From Rostratula benghalensis (Eukaryota; Chordata; Aves; Charadriiformes; Rostratulidae), in NCBI GenBank assembly GCA_013399305.1, contig VXAI01000373.1:1-64000 (forward strand): a stretch of DNA of 64,000 nt, written 5' to 3'. Both the position numbers and the translations under genes were made by a program. Position 1 is the first letter of the stretch. Each line of letters starts with the position of its first letter. Below are positions 9,960-20,149 of the stretch, piece after piece. The notes beneath the pieces were generated by a model. That model was not told the origin of the DNA and ran no database searches. It worked only from the letters and a program-made list of their open reading frames with translations.

Positions 9960-12639
9960 GTAGGTGCCTTTGCTTCCTTTTGTATGTGTGGATTACTAGC
10001 TAATTGCAGAAACAGCCTTGATCTAAAGCATAGCCTAATTGCAAGCCTGAGAGCCTGTCCCATAAGGTGGCATTTTGCACCTAGTGGTGCTAACAGGGAT
10101 AGGGATGAGGTCTCTTTGGGATTATTCATAAATCTTACCCTTCATCATGCAAATTGGATGTGATACTGTAGTTTATGCACTGCTGGCAAATGCTATGCTT
10201 AGATTTCTTCATAATTTATCATCCTACCTAGAGGGGGAACTATGTGTAGTCCTTCTTTACTTTGGCATAAAATAGGAAGCTGGTGTTCCTTAGAGGCCTG
10301 TTTTCACTCAAGAAAGCATAAGGTTACCCACTTAGCAAGGTAGCTTTTTGGCAGCAGCAAAAGGCAATGCCATAATGCAATGACAGCCATATAGCATACA
10401 AAGGGTAGTGACAAAGGGAGGCAAATTCAAATTCATATAGCTAAAAGTTAAAGAGTAATAGTAAGAAACACCCTCTTCCTCTACCTTGTCTTGAAAAAAG
10501 TATGTGACTTTAAAAAAAACATGTGTTCCTACAGGAAGATTATGCAAGGAATCCTTCTGAGCTAAATTCCCTGTGAAGTGGCAAGATCTTTAGTTTTCCA
10601 AAGTAATCCAGGTCTACATTAAACTGTATTAATTGTATCAAAATAATATTGTTTAGGTTGCAAAGTCAAGTGCTCAGCAATTAGGAATTGCAGGAATTAA
10701 GGCTGCCTGTGCCCCTTCATGCATTTGCGATATAAAAACATCTTTTAATTGTGTGACCATAAGTTATTTTTTACAGGACCCCTGCCTCACAATTCCTGTT
10801 TGATGCTGATCGAGTCACATAAGACAAAATTTTCAAAAGTCATCTCTAACTATGTGTTCCTCATTTTCTAGGTGCCCGACTTGAGATCATGGGGTCTGAT
10901 TTGCAGAAGTGCTGAGTGCTTACACCTCCAACTGAAGTCAATGGGAGCAGTGCTCTGACTGCATTAAGTGCTCTAGAAAGTTAACTACTCTGAGAAATCA
11001 GGTTCTAAGCATCTCATACCAAACACCTCAAATTAATAGGTGCATTTGACCTTAATTTTTATGTGCCTCAGTTCCCCAGCTTTCAAGTGTGGGTGTAATC
11101 TGTCCTTCCTCACCACTCTGGGGTGTTGGAAGGATAAATTAATTCATGTCTGTGAAGCACTCAGACACTGGAGAAATGAGTGCATTCGATGCAGGAAGGT
11201 GGAGAAAATATGGTCCTTCTAACAAACAGGATTTGAATAGCATGGGAAAAAGGAGACCAAGGACCACATATTGTACTGAGAAAGCCAAATATTAAGAGAT
11301 GGTTTTCAAAAGAAAATCATCCATCTTTGCAAGTAAATGATGAAAGATTCTCTAGAAAAGACATACTTGAGCACGTCACAAGGTGGTGTCACAATGCATG
11401 CACAGGATGGGCTGAATTAATTCTTGCAGTTCTTAACTTTTGAGTGTTTGAACAAGCAACTTGTTTGCAATGGATTTGCTATCCATTTCTATCTATTTGC
11501 TATATGAGAAAGAAAATTATGCTACTGAAACAAAATCCACTCACTGACAGTCGCAGGCTTCACTAGCAGGATTTAATTCTACTGAAATGGCTCTGAGCTA
11601 GTAGTGAAATGGCAGTAACAGTTTGATTAGGTCAACCAAGGAAGTTTTTTTCCAGTCTTCCATTCTGTCCTTGTCAAGCTAGTCACAACCTTCTCCTGCA
11701 CTCTCCATGTCATGGTTAAGCAGCCTTTGTCTCCAGATCATCTCTAGGTTTGTTTTTAAGTCCTCTAGTCCTCCTTTTCTAGTCAGGCAGTTTCCCCTCT
11801 GTCTTCTTAAGCTGTGTCAGGGGATTATTTGTGAATGTGGCCTACAACAGGAGAGGAAAGCCTTGTGTAGTCTCACTTACAAAGTGCAATGTGAATGGAA
11901 TCTTTGAAGCCTTAAAATTAAGATGATTAGAATAAAATGTGTTAAAACTCTGCTTGGACAAACTTGTACGTTTTGTTGAGAGACAACTGTTTATCCTAGC
12001 AGTTATTTATAAACCTATTAATAAGTCTGTAAGTTTATTTAAGTAAGTTTATTCTGAAATAAGCCTCTTTTTTTTTGTTTGTTTTTCCTGCTATGAAATT
12101 CCATTCACTTTTCTAAAGCTAGGAGACACCAGTGCATCTCAAAAAATACGTCACCAGAGTTGCCAACTGAAAAATTTGGCTCGAACTGTTTTCATTGCAT
12201 TTTTCTAAAAAATTAAATAAACTCATCCTTGAGACATAACCTAAACATAGAAGTCAGTTAAAATTTGATCACCACAACACCTCTGCCTTCGAAATGGAAT
12301 GTTTTTTGTAACTCTTCACACTAACAGGAGTTCTTTCCCACCATATTATTAATTTGCTGTGTTAGTGTGTAAGGAGTTGTGCGCATTCTTTTTCACATCT
12401 ACAAAGTGGTGTTTTCATCTACAGGGGAAAGTTACTGTAATATCATGACTCCAAGTTCATGCACCTTAACATGAGAAAGTGGTGGACAGTAGCTTGGCAG
12501 GTTATGAATTCACACTGTAGCTTACCACGTACTAATGTCATCAAATGAGACAGCCCGTGGCTATCATAAGCTGTCATAATTGAAAGACAGAATTATCTTC
12601 CTTAATGTCATTACTATTCCACATTTCTTTGAATTTCAG
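9960..12639 (+). other. CA8: CA8 intron (2,680 bases)
   Basis: Begins GTAGGT and ends GAATTTCAG. It contains one ancient dispersed repeat (about 10825-11215); otherwise AT-rich unique sequence. Confidence 0.7.
10825..11215 (+). mobile_element. Ancient amniote interspersed repeat (MIR-like 3' part)
   Basis: It starts AAAATTTTCAAAAGTCATC, continues AGGTGCCCGACTTGAGATC, ACTGAAGTCAATGGGAGCAG and GAAATCAGGTTCTAAGC, and ends in a MIR-like tail (GTGCCTCAGTTCCCCAGC, GGGTGTTGGAAGGATAAATT, GTGAAGCACTCAGACACTGG). This order is familiar from old repeats shared by turtles, crocodilians and birds. I cannot give the database family name. The unit is contiguous, which argues against chance. Confidence 0.6.
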
Positions 12640-12752
12640 ACCCTCTTCTGCGTGACTACTGGGTGTACGAGGGCTCTCTGACCATTCCTCCCTGCAGTGA
12701 AGGTGTCACCTGGATATTATTTCGCTATCCTTTGACTGTGTCCCAAGTGCAG
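12640..12752 (+). CDS. CA8: CA8 coding exon (113 bases; active-site Thr loop)
   Basis: The exon starts with AC, which completes the split Asp codon, then reads [17 protein letters not shown] and continues to YPLTVSQVQ, ending CAG|GTAACG. The acceptor is TTTCAG. The SLTIPP loop matches SLTTPP of CA II: the Thr199 gatekeeper is kept, while Thr200 is Ile. The strand with VTWILFRYP is the usual hydrophobic core segment. Open reading continues a further 46 codons past the donor, so intron retention would give an aberrant tail; nothing suggests that is real. Confidence 0.96.
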
Positions 12753-14212
12753 GTAACGGCTGTGCTTAAAGTGACCTTGGAATATGGTTATGAGCTAAAG
12801 GTTATAGCGTGCAAATATATATATCAGGATATTATATCTGTTCTCCTTGAAGATCCCATTAGATCAGTACATGGCTTTTCAAGTAAAGGTTAAGCCTTTT
12901 GAGTCACTGAAAGCAATGCAAAGGTCAGAGATGAAAAACCTTGTTATCGTTTATCATCTGCATTTAAAATAATTCTTTATTAAAGTGAAAGAAAAAGAAA
13001 GAAAGAAGTCAATGGCAAAAGAAATTCAATTCTTTGTAATTGTAAGCTTTCAAATATCACTGCTTTTTGATGTTAAAGGAACAAAAAAGCACAGGGAGAC
13101 ACTATGTGCTGGAGAATGAAAAATGTTAACATAGTACAGGCTAGCTATATTGCATTGAACTATAACTTATCTTGCTCTTTTTAAATTTTGTTTTATATTA
13201 AATGTCAGCTGGAAACTACCTATTTAAATTTGATTTCACATGTGTGTATTTTAAAGTGTTTTTTAAAATTGTATCTAACAGTCGTGTGAGACTTTTTGTA
13301 GAAAACATTTCAGATCTGTCTACAACTAATCCCAGTAAAAACAATGAAATGTCCTGCTGAATATTCTCCCACAGTCTGTGAGTCCCAGCTGGAGGAATGG
13401 GGGTTTAATTTAAGTGAAATTATCTAAAATCCTTGAAGCTGAGTGCCTTAATTTTCATTGCCTGCTCTGAAGCATGTGCAAACAGAAGGAAAAAAGTATA
13501 ATAGGTAACACATTCAGATTTAAATTATTTCAGCTTTAATAACCTAAAAATTTGCTAGCAGTTCCAGCATAATATTGTAACAATTTTAACAATTTGAAAT
13601 TGTCAGTGTTTCTCTTCATATGAAAACTGAATTCTGGTTCTAATCGTAGGATAAAAGCAATAGCTCCCAATAAACTTATTTGTGTGGTAGCTGCAGCTTA
13701 AATGTATCCCATCATGAATCTGATGGGTTTTTTTGTTTATAAAAGGATCAGTCTTGTGGCTGCTTATTACTGAGTAAATAAAAACCAGAACTCTGTTGTC
13801 ATTATTAGATGCAGAATAACTTCTAAAGACAGAGTGCATTTTGGAACTTGGAGCTAGTTCCGTTTATATGGGTAAATAAGAAGACTTAATCAGATGTATA
13901 AAGACCATGCCTATAACACTAAGACATTGTACAATACTTTATTTCATCCTATTTGCAGATTCTGTTGTCTCTATTCTGGTTTAATCCAGACAATGCATGG
14001 AGGACAGCACAGTTCAAGCCATCCTGCCTGGTGGGAGATGGTGGGGGGAGGGGGGTGAGTGAAAGAGGAATTAAGCAGAGAAATCCAACTTCAGTTAATA
14101 TTATTTTCTGCTTATACATGACCAGAAAACAAGGTGTTGGAACATGAAGTGAAGGGAATGTCTTCAGGAGAGAATATGGTTCCACTGGAGTAGCGCCTGA
14201 TGACAATGGCTT
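12753..14212 (+). other. CA8: CA8 intron, left part, no recognised repeat
   Basis: AT-rich intron sequence with a GAAA-rich stretch near 12985-13008 and a G-rich run at 14028-14057. No exon or repeat family recognised. Confidence 0.5.
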
Positions 14213-14784
14213 GGGCAGGCGTACACTTCACTGGGTGAAAAACTGCCTGGATGGCTGGGGCCAGAGCTGTGGTGAATGGAGTTAAATCCAGTTGGTGGCT
14301 GGTCACAAGTGGTGTTTCCCAGGTCGTGGTATTAGGGACGGTTCTCTCTAACACCTTTATCAATGACATGGATGAGAGGATCCTGTGCATGCTCAGTAAA
14401 TTCACAGACGATATTGTTAGGTGGAAGTGCTGACCTGCTTGAGGGTAGGAGGGCTTTGCAGAGGGATCTGGACAGGCTGAATCGATGGGTCAAGGCCAAT
14501 GGGATGAGGTTTAATAAGGGTAAGTGCTGGGTCCTGACTTGAGTCAAAATTACTCCACAGCATGCTACTGGCTTGGGGAAGAGTGGGTGGAGAGCTGCCC
14601 AGAAGGTTATCAAACATTGGAACAGGCTGCTCAGGGAAAGTGGTTGAATCACCATTCTTGGAGATATTTAAAGATGGGTAGACATAGTGTTTAGGGACAT
14701 GTTTAGTGGTGGTTTTAGCAATATTAGGTTACTGGTGGGACTTGATCTTAAAGGTCTGTTCAAACCTAGAAGAATCTCTGATTC
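14213..14784 (+). mobile_element. CR1 LINE copy with internal deletion
   Basis: The first part reads through the CR1 RT region (CTGTGGTGAATGGAGTTAAA, then wording for FINDMDE and a diverged FADD box). Near 14603 it jumps directly to the C-terminal and 3' UTR part (GGAACAGGCTGCTCAGG ... GGACTTGATCTTAAAGG) and ends CTCTGATTC. Several hundred bases of ORF2 are therefore missing internally. The subfamily differs from the copies at 1, 2901 and 16617. Confidence 0.88.
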
Positions 14785-14991
14785 AGTATTACCTTCTTTC
14801 TTTAACTTCTAAGCACATCCTGAATACCTCTCTTTTAACCAGAGGTATTCCCACAATACCTGGAGAAAAGAGTGTGATTCATAACCATGGACTTCTTTAG
14901 GTGAGGGTTTGCTGGTTTGCGTTGCTGCATTGCTTTGATTGGTATAAACCCAATCCAACCAGAACATTGCAGTGATGAAGGGCTCACAAGT

Positions 14992-15112
14992 CATAGAATG
15001 GTTTGGGTTGGAAGGGACCTTAAAGATCATAAAATTCCAACCTCCCTGCTATGGTCAGGGACACCTCCCACTAGATGAGGTTGTTCAAAGCCCCATCCAG
15101 CCTGGTCTTAAA
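14992..15112 (-). mobile_element. Short CR1 3' fragment
   Basis: The complement of the CR1 3' end: TCATAGAATGGTTTGGGTTG, then GGACACCTCCCACTAGATGA and CCCCATCCAGCCTGGTC. About 120 bases, truncated. It lies about 200 bases after the previous CR1, in the opposite orientation. Confidence 0.9.
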
Positions 15113-16616
15113 GGAGTAGCTTGGGTGATGATACATTTCCCTGCCACTGACACAGGATGCAGGTGAGATATGGTGCTGGAGCACAGTGAGAGGCTGGAGA
15201 GGACTTATGCCAAGATGATCCACAGCACTTTTTACTTTCAATTAGAAAAAAAAAATCCTTACTGCTAGTTTTGAGTGTAGCAGCATTAAAGTCAAGGTTA
15301 TGCAGAAAAGACTTATTAAGAACATGAAGGACTTCTGCCAAGGTGAGATAAAAATTTTACTTGCATCAGATACCGCTTTCAGATATCAATTGATAATAAA
15401 TTTGGGGACAATTAAGTGAGAGGCTGTGATTCTCAAATTCTAAAGTCAGGAGGGACTGAGAGTTCTCCTGGGTGCCAAAAAGAATATATATTCTTATATA
15501 TTATATATATAAGAAATATTTTGCTGTAGCCTAGCCATCCAAGATTTTAACTTGTAATTAACATTTTGGCTGCAATTAAGTATCTGGCCTCTTTTGTGCA
15601 TGGGGGCATGAGTGCCTATGAGAGATTCCATTTAAGGAGAGATTAGGAATGCAAGGGCTTGTGTCTGTGGAAAATAAGAGGATGTAGCATAGCATATACT
15701 ATTCGGAATCATCCATGGAAGGTTGATGAAGGCATTTAATTTTATTAAGCCTGCTGTTGTATTAAAGCATAGATATCACTGCAAATGCATTGCTAATGAA
15801 TTTAGATACATTATTTTTACATGTCATTAACTTGTAGAACTTTCTTCTGTGGGGTACTAATGAACACAGCTTATGAAACTTCAAGTGATTTATATAAATA
15901 CTAGTATCATCTGTAGTTATAGCCAGTAAAAGACAAATTCAAGGCTTTCTGTTTTTATTTCTTAGGCCATAAAATAATCAACTTCTGCGTGTCAATAATG
16001 AGTAACAATAGAGAATGACATAGTCTGGTATAGAATAGGTTTTATTGCCGTCATCTGATGAAGGTAGTTAATGTGTCAGACACAAGATACTCATTCACAT
16101 TCTCATTTGCTGTAATTAACATAGCATTGTTGATTAGCTTAACAAACTGTGGGTCATAAGGGGAAAGATGAATTAAATTGCAGTTCTAGTTGATGGTTAT
16201 GTCTATGTATTTTCATATGTGCTTATTTTGAAACAAGGGAGAAGTGATGTTTTGGCATAGGTTGACCATTGCAAAGTACAGAACCTTTTTCTGTTTCTAT
16301 TGAAGACGTTAGTAGATAGTAAAGTTCAACGGATGAGTTGACTTGCTATTGATTTAAGTCAATGTTAAGTAAGAAGAGATTAATCTCCATGTGCACCTCA
16401 CACCAGTAGCTGGGATCTGAGTGTGTTGGTTAAATGAACTGCAAAAGAGTGAGCCAGGACTGCAGCTTCAGGATGTGCTTTCCTGGAGTCCAATGCTATT
16501 TCCCCTCTGCAAGTCGTTGTCTTTGACATGAGGCATCACTTCCATCAGAGAGCTGTTTCCTTCATGGGTGCTTCTAGATAAAGTGTGCTGGTGACTCTTC
16601 TCCCCTGGAGAACTCC
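15113..16616 (+). other. CA8: CA8 intron, AT-rich
   Basis: Contains an AT palindrome (15484-15520) and, at about 15720-15960, an AT-rich stretch with several TAAT cores and no repeat character. Otherwise nothing recognised. Confidence 0.45.
15484..15520. repeat. AT-rich inverted repeat
   Basis: The left arm ATATTCTTATATAT is answered by ATATATAAGAAATAT, one base short of a perfect hairpin, with a few bases of loop. Likely a slippage-prone AT microsatellite. Confidence 0.75.
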
Positions 16617-16703
16617 TTGATCTAGGTGTTCCTGCTGTGGCAGGGGGATTGGACTAGATGATCTTTCAAGTCTCTTCCAATCCCTGATACTCTGTGATTC
16701 TGT
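16617..16703 (+). mobile_element. CR1 3' terminal stub
   Basis: About 87 bases reading CTTGATCTAGGTGTTCCTGC, GGCAGGGGGATTGGACTAGA and a closing GATACTCTGTGATTCTGTGA. It is a strongly 5'-truncated insertion of the same subfamily as 1-264. Confidence 0.92.
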
Positions 16704-19700
16704 GAATAAGGATTTTGCAAATCTGGCTCTTGGAGTGTTATTGCTGACATCAGTGTAAGGGAGCTTATCTGGAAAGCTGCAGCCTGCAGTGCTCTTCTTC
16801 AATATTCCTGCCTTCCTTCTGTGGCTTTTGTCATCTTCATTTGTCTTATGATAAAATATCCAGCCCAGGAAGAACTGTGGTGAGTGCTTTTGTGAGACAC
16901 CTCACCCATGCACGTACACTGCTGAAATACAGCAGGAGAAAATGGGAAAATCCCTACTATTGGGCCAGTAAAGAGCAGGAGATAATTGAAAAAGACTTGC
17001 TTGTGCTTCTCTCCACTATATTGTTTTAAAAACAGAACATTTGTGAATAATGTGCTTGGTGGTTCCCTGAAGCTTAGAACCAGTACCTAGAACCAGAACC
17101 AGCTTAGTACCAGTACCTAAGCCACTCAGGGTAGGGATTTTAAGCAATGGTGTGACAAGGAGATGTCGTTCTGCTGAACTTGTTGTTGGAGTTAACTGGG
17201 TTTGTATTGAATGGTGAGGTCTCTAGGTTGTCTACCTCATTCAAAATCAAGACCTCCTAAAGGACAGAAATAGTAAGTAGTGTGTGGAGCTGGAGTGGGA
17301 ATTGTGCAAAATTTATGTAGTCTGTGAAATAAAGCAAAGCACTGAGAGGTTCATGGTATTCTGTTCCTGGGGTCTGTGGTCTTGGAAAGTGTCATGGAGG
17401 CATGTGAATTTTTCAATCAGACAGAAAATACGTCTTTTCCTCACATAGAAGAAATGTTTGGAGATAAAACACGCGTGTTCTATTCTTCAGCAAATATTTA
17501 AGTGAAACGGAAGAAAGCAGTGTTCAGGGTCTGAATACAGGGAAGTGGTAAAAACATTCCTGCAAAATTCTACAAAATGCAGACTACATGCTTTTGCTCA
17601 GTAGAAAGGTGACTTAACATTGTGGATTTCCCTCTTCAGTGGTGAGAACTTGATCCTGAGTTTTGGCATGAACAGGCCTAGGTGGTCCTTAGTGTCTTCT
17701 GGGCATGAGAAGAACTTTTATAAATGGCTATTCCTGTTGAAAGTGCATGACTGTTCAAGGGTGTTTAGCTGTGTGCCTCTGACATACCTGCTTCTGCACA
17801 AGTCCTAAGGCTGTACTTCATGGCACTGACTTGTGTGGGATTGGAAGGAGACAGTAGGTGGTTCCATATGGGTTGAAGAAGGATGAGTGGGGCACACTTC
17901 ACACATGGCTTTATCACATGCAAATTTAATAGGTAAAGCAGTGTCAGCACACTCTACAAGAGTGAGGGACATGATGTGTAGAGGTCTCTGTCATGGGGGT
18001 CTGAACCACAATCTGAAGGATTAAACAAGGAGGGTGGAGATCTCGGAAGCTATTCCCCCTTGGAGCAGGGCTACAATTTTTGACTTCCCTGAAGACTAAA
18101 GAGCAGTCATAGGGATCCGATCAGTCCTGCTTTCCTGACTGAAGAAACTGAAAGCTGCTTTGTGAGGAGTACCTCCCAGAAAAAGATTTCACTATGGGGC
18201 ATTTCACAGAGCATTGTAGCAGGAGACAGCTTGCAAATGCCAGCTTTGCAGAGTCTGCGCTTCCCTCTCCTTCATCTGTGTTTGTTTGAAGTCTCTCATT
18301 CTCAAAAGATCAAACAAAAGCCACGTTCTTGTAAAAAGTTCCTTCCTAAACTACTATTATTTCAGACTTTCCAGAGCTGATTCAGATGGTGAAAGAGACT
18401 ACCTTAACAGAACCCATTCAGTGATTTACCAGCACTTGACTCCTGAAGACTTTCAGTTCCAAGTCTTCTGCAGTGGGTTTGTTTTCAGTTTGCTTTAAAT
18501 AAATAAACAAACAAAATCTTCCAAAGCAGGGTTCTGCCTCTAAAAGCACCTTCAAGGAGCTTTACAGTTTCTTCTGCTTTTTGTCTTTGTTGTTTATATC
18601 TCAGCTGTTGCCTTATATCTTAGCTGCAAGAAGCTGGGTGTTGATTTCTAAGCACATTGCTTTTGGAGGAAAATAAAGCAGAGCAGAGCCAGCCTCCAAA
18701 TAAAGTAAACAAGTCTGTGTCAATTTTGCTGCAGAGTGGAAAACAACAGGTTTGCCAGGTTGCAGTGGGAAAATATTCTCTGCAGACAGTATGAAAAATG
18801 CTATTACCTGCTTTTTAGTACCTAATTTCTTTTAATTCTGGAATCATACTTGCATTCTCCTCCCTCATAGGCTGTTTTTCATGGAGAAATTAACTCTATA
18901 ATATTTTAGATGATAAAATGATTAATTACTTCATTTTGCCTTCTGTGTAGCTTCAGATTCAAGTTTCAGCTGAGCTGGATAGTGAGGCATCACAGGGTCA
19001 GTGCAAGTACAAAGGCTCAGGCTGGGGCAGTCAGCCCTAAAGTAGGTTTGCTGCATCCAGCTAAGAAAGCTTGTCAATATACCAAAGCAAAAGCAAACAC
19101 GGTATTTTCCATAGTTGTAACTGCTTATTTAAAATACCAGACTCTTAAAAATAGCACTGGTGGACAATAAGGTTGGATATTGCTGGAATGTGTATTGATT
19201 TTGTTAGATTTTTCATGAGACAGAGCTTGATACTATACCAGGGTTGGAGTTGGAACTTGCTCACATCCTTCTCTACGCCACATTAGATTTAGAAAAATCT
19301 ATGCAGAGTCTATAAACCAGAAACATATTTGTTTTGGACCAATTGAAAGGTTTTGTACTGATTTTGGGCTGTATTTGGTTTTCTGAGTACACTTAGCACC
19401 TACATCTACAGAACTTCTGAAGTGGTATTTTGATTTGATTGGAGAAAGCATACTTTTCATATAAAATGTTAATATATAAAATGTGCCTCTAAAGCTGTGA
19501 GTCTGTTCAGATTCTCCTGGTTAAGAAGCTATTTTTTATTTAAATGAAGCAACATCTTCAGGCAATAAATAAATCATTGGAAAAAAAATCAAAACAATTT
19601 GTAGTCACCAGGTCATTCTTGAAATGCACTACTTGGAAGAAGACCAGAATGATTACTCTCGTGTCACAGCTGTAGGGTTGATTCATAGGATATAATCTAC

Positions 19701-19979
19701 AATGGCTAAGAAGGTTATAGATTAGGGAAAAGCACCAGATAAGTTTGCCAAACCATGTGCATAACAGTTCTTATTTTTTTTTCTCTATGTTAAATATTTT
19801 GACAGTGCTGACAACTATTCTAAAATGTTATTGTTGATGTACATTGACCTTAGTATGTGATATGTGAACGCCCCAAGTTTCAAAGCTGCAGAAGTGGCTG
19901 GACAAGGCTGATTTTGATCATTAGTCCCATAGTGAAGAATGAATCTCAGCTGCTTCATATCTGTTTTTCTGCCTTTCAG
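16704..19979 (+). other. CA8: CA8 intron, right part
   Basis: Contains a short direct duplication at 17071-17123. No CR1, no exon-like similarity. Ends with a good TTTTTCTGCCTTTCAG acceptor for the last coding exon. Confidence 0.5.
17071..17123 (+). repeat. ~30-bp imperfect direct duplication
   Basis: Unit 1 at 17071-17100 (AGCTTAGAACCAGTACCTAG...) is repeated at 17101-17123 as AGCTTAGTACCAGTACCTAA. The two are nearly identical over 20 bases. Confidence 0.85.
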
Positions 19980-20114
19980 ATAGAGGAATTTCGTAGACTG
20001 AGGACACATGTTAAAGGTGCTGAACTTTTGGAGGGCTGTGATGGAATCCTAGGAGATAACTTCAGACCGACTCAGCCACTTAGTGACAGAGTCATCAGGG
20101 CCGCATTTCAGTAG
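19980..20114 (+). CDS. CA8: CA8 last coding exon with stop codon
   Basis: This exon has 44 codons plus TAG (20112-20114) after a TGCCTTTCAG acceptor. It begins [16 protein letters not shown] and ends [20 protein letters not shown]. The C-terminal NFRPTQPL motif is the CA8 version of the NxRPxQPL signature shared by the alpha-CA family. One Val-to-Leu change relative to the mammalian protein as recalled (ELVEG to ELLEG) is conservative. The intron before it is long (7,227 bases) and carries three CR1 fragments. The exon continues as 3' UTR to a probable donor at 20150. Confidence 0.97.
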   Translation: MEEFRRLRTHVKGAELLEGCDGILGDNFRPTQPLSDRVIRAAFQ

Positions 20115-20149
20115 CAGAGGAGGAACAACAAAAATAAATCTTTATTCAG
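20115..20149 (+). promoter_or_regulatory. CA8: Start of CA8 3' UTR with AATAAA and a splice donor after the stop
   Basis: After the stop codon come 35 bases containing AATAAA (20133-20138), then ATTCAG|GTAAGT, a perfect donor consensus at 20150. Either the transcript splices on to a noncoding last exon (human CA8 is annotated with nine exons), or cleavage just after AATAAA produces a very short 3' UTR. The sequence shows both signals but cannot say which is used. The downstream noncoding exon was not found. Confidence 0.5.

Larger units (their letters stand above)
5953..20149 (+). other. CA8: CA8 gene, 3' half (five coding exons plus start of 3' UTR)
   Basis: Five exons splice in phase to give 151 codons that read as the C-terminal half of carbonic anhydrase-related protein VIII. 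Introns are about 2.4, 1.4, 2.7 and 7.2 kb. From knowledge of the family: CARP VIII is a cytosolic, catalytically dead alpha-carbonic anhydrase because one zinc-binding His is replaced. It binds the IP3 receptor ITPR1 and lowers its IP3 affinity, and it is very abundant in cerebellar Purkinje cells; loss causes ataxia in mouse and human. The exon with the altered ligand lies upstream of this window, so inactivity cannot be verified here. No stop, frameshift or broken splice site is seen, so the gene looks intact. CA8 is favoured over CA10/CA11 or active CAs because the wording of every exon matches CA8 almost residue for residue. Confidence 0.97.
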
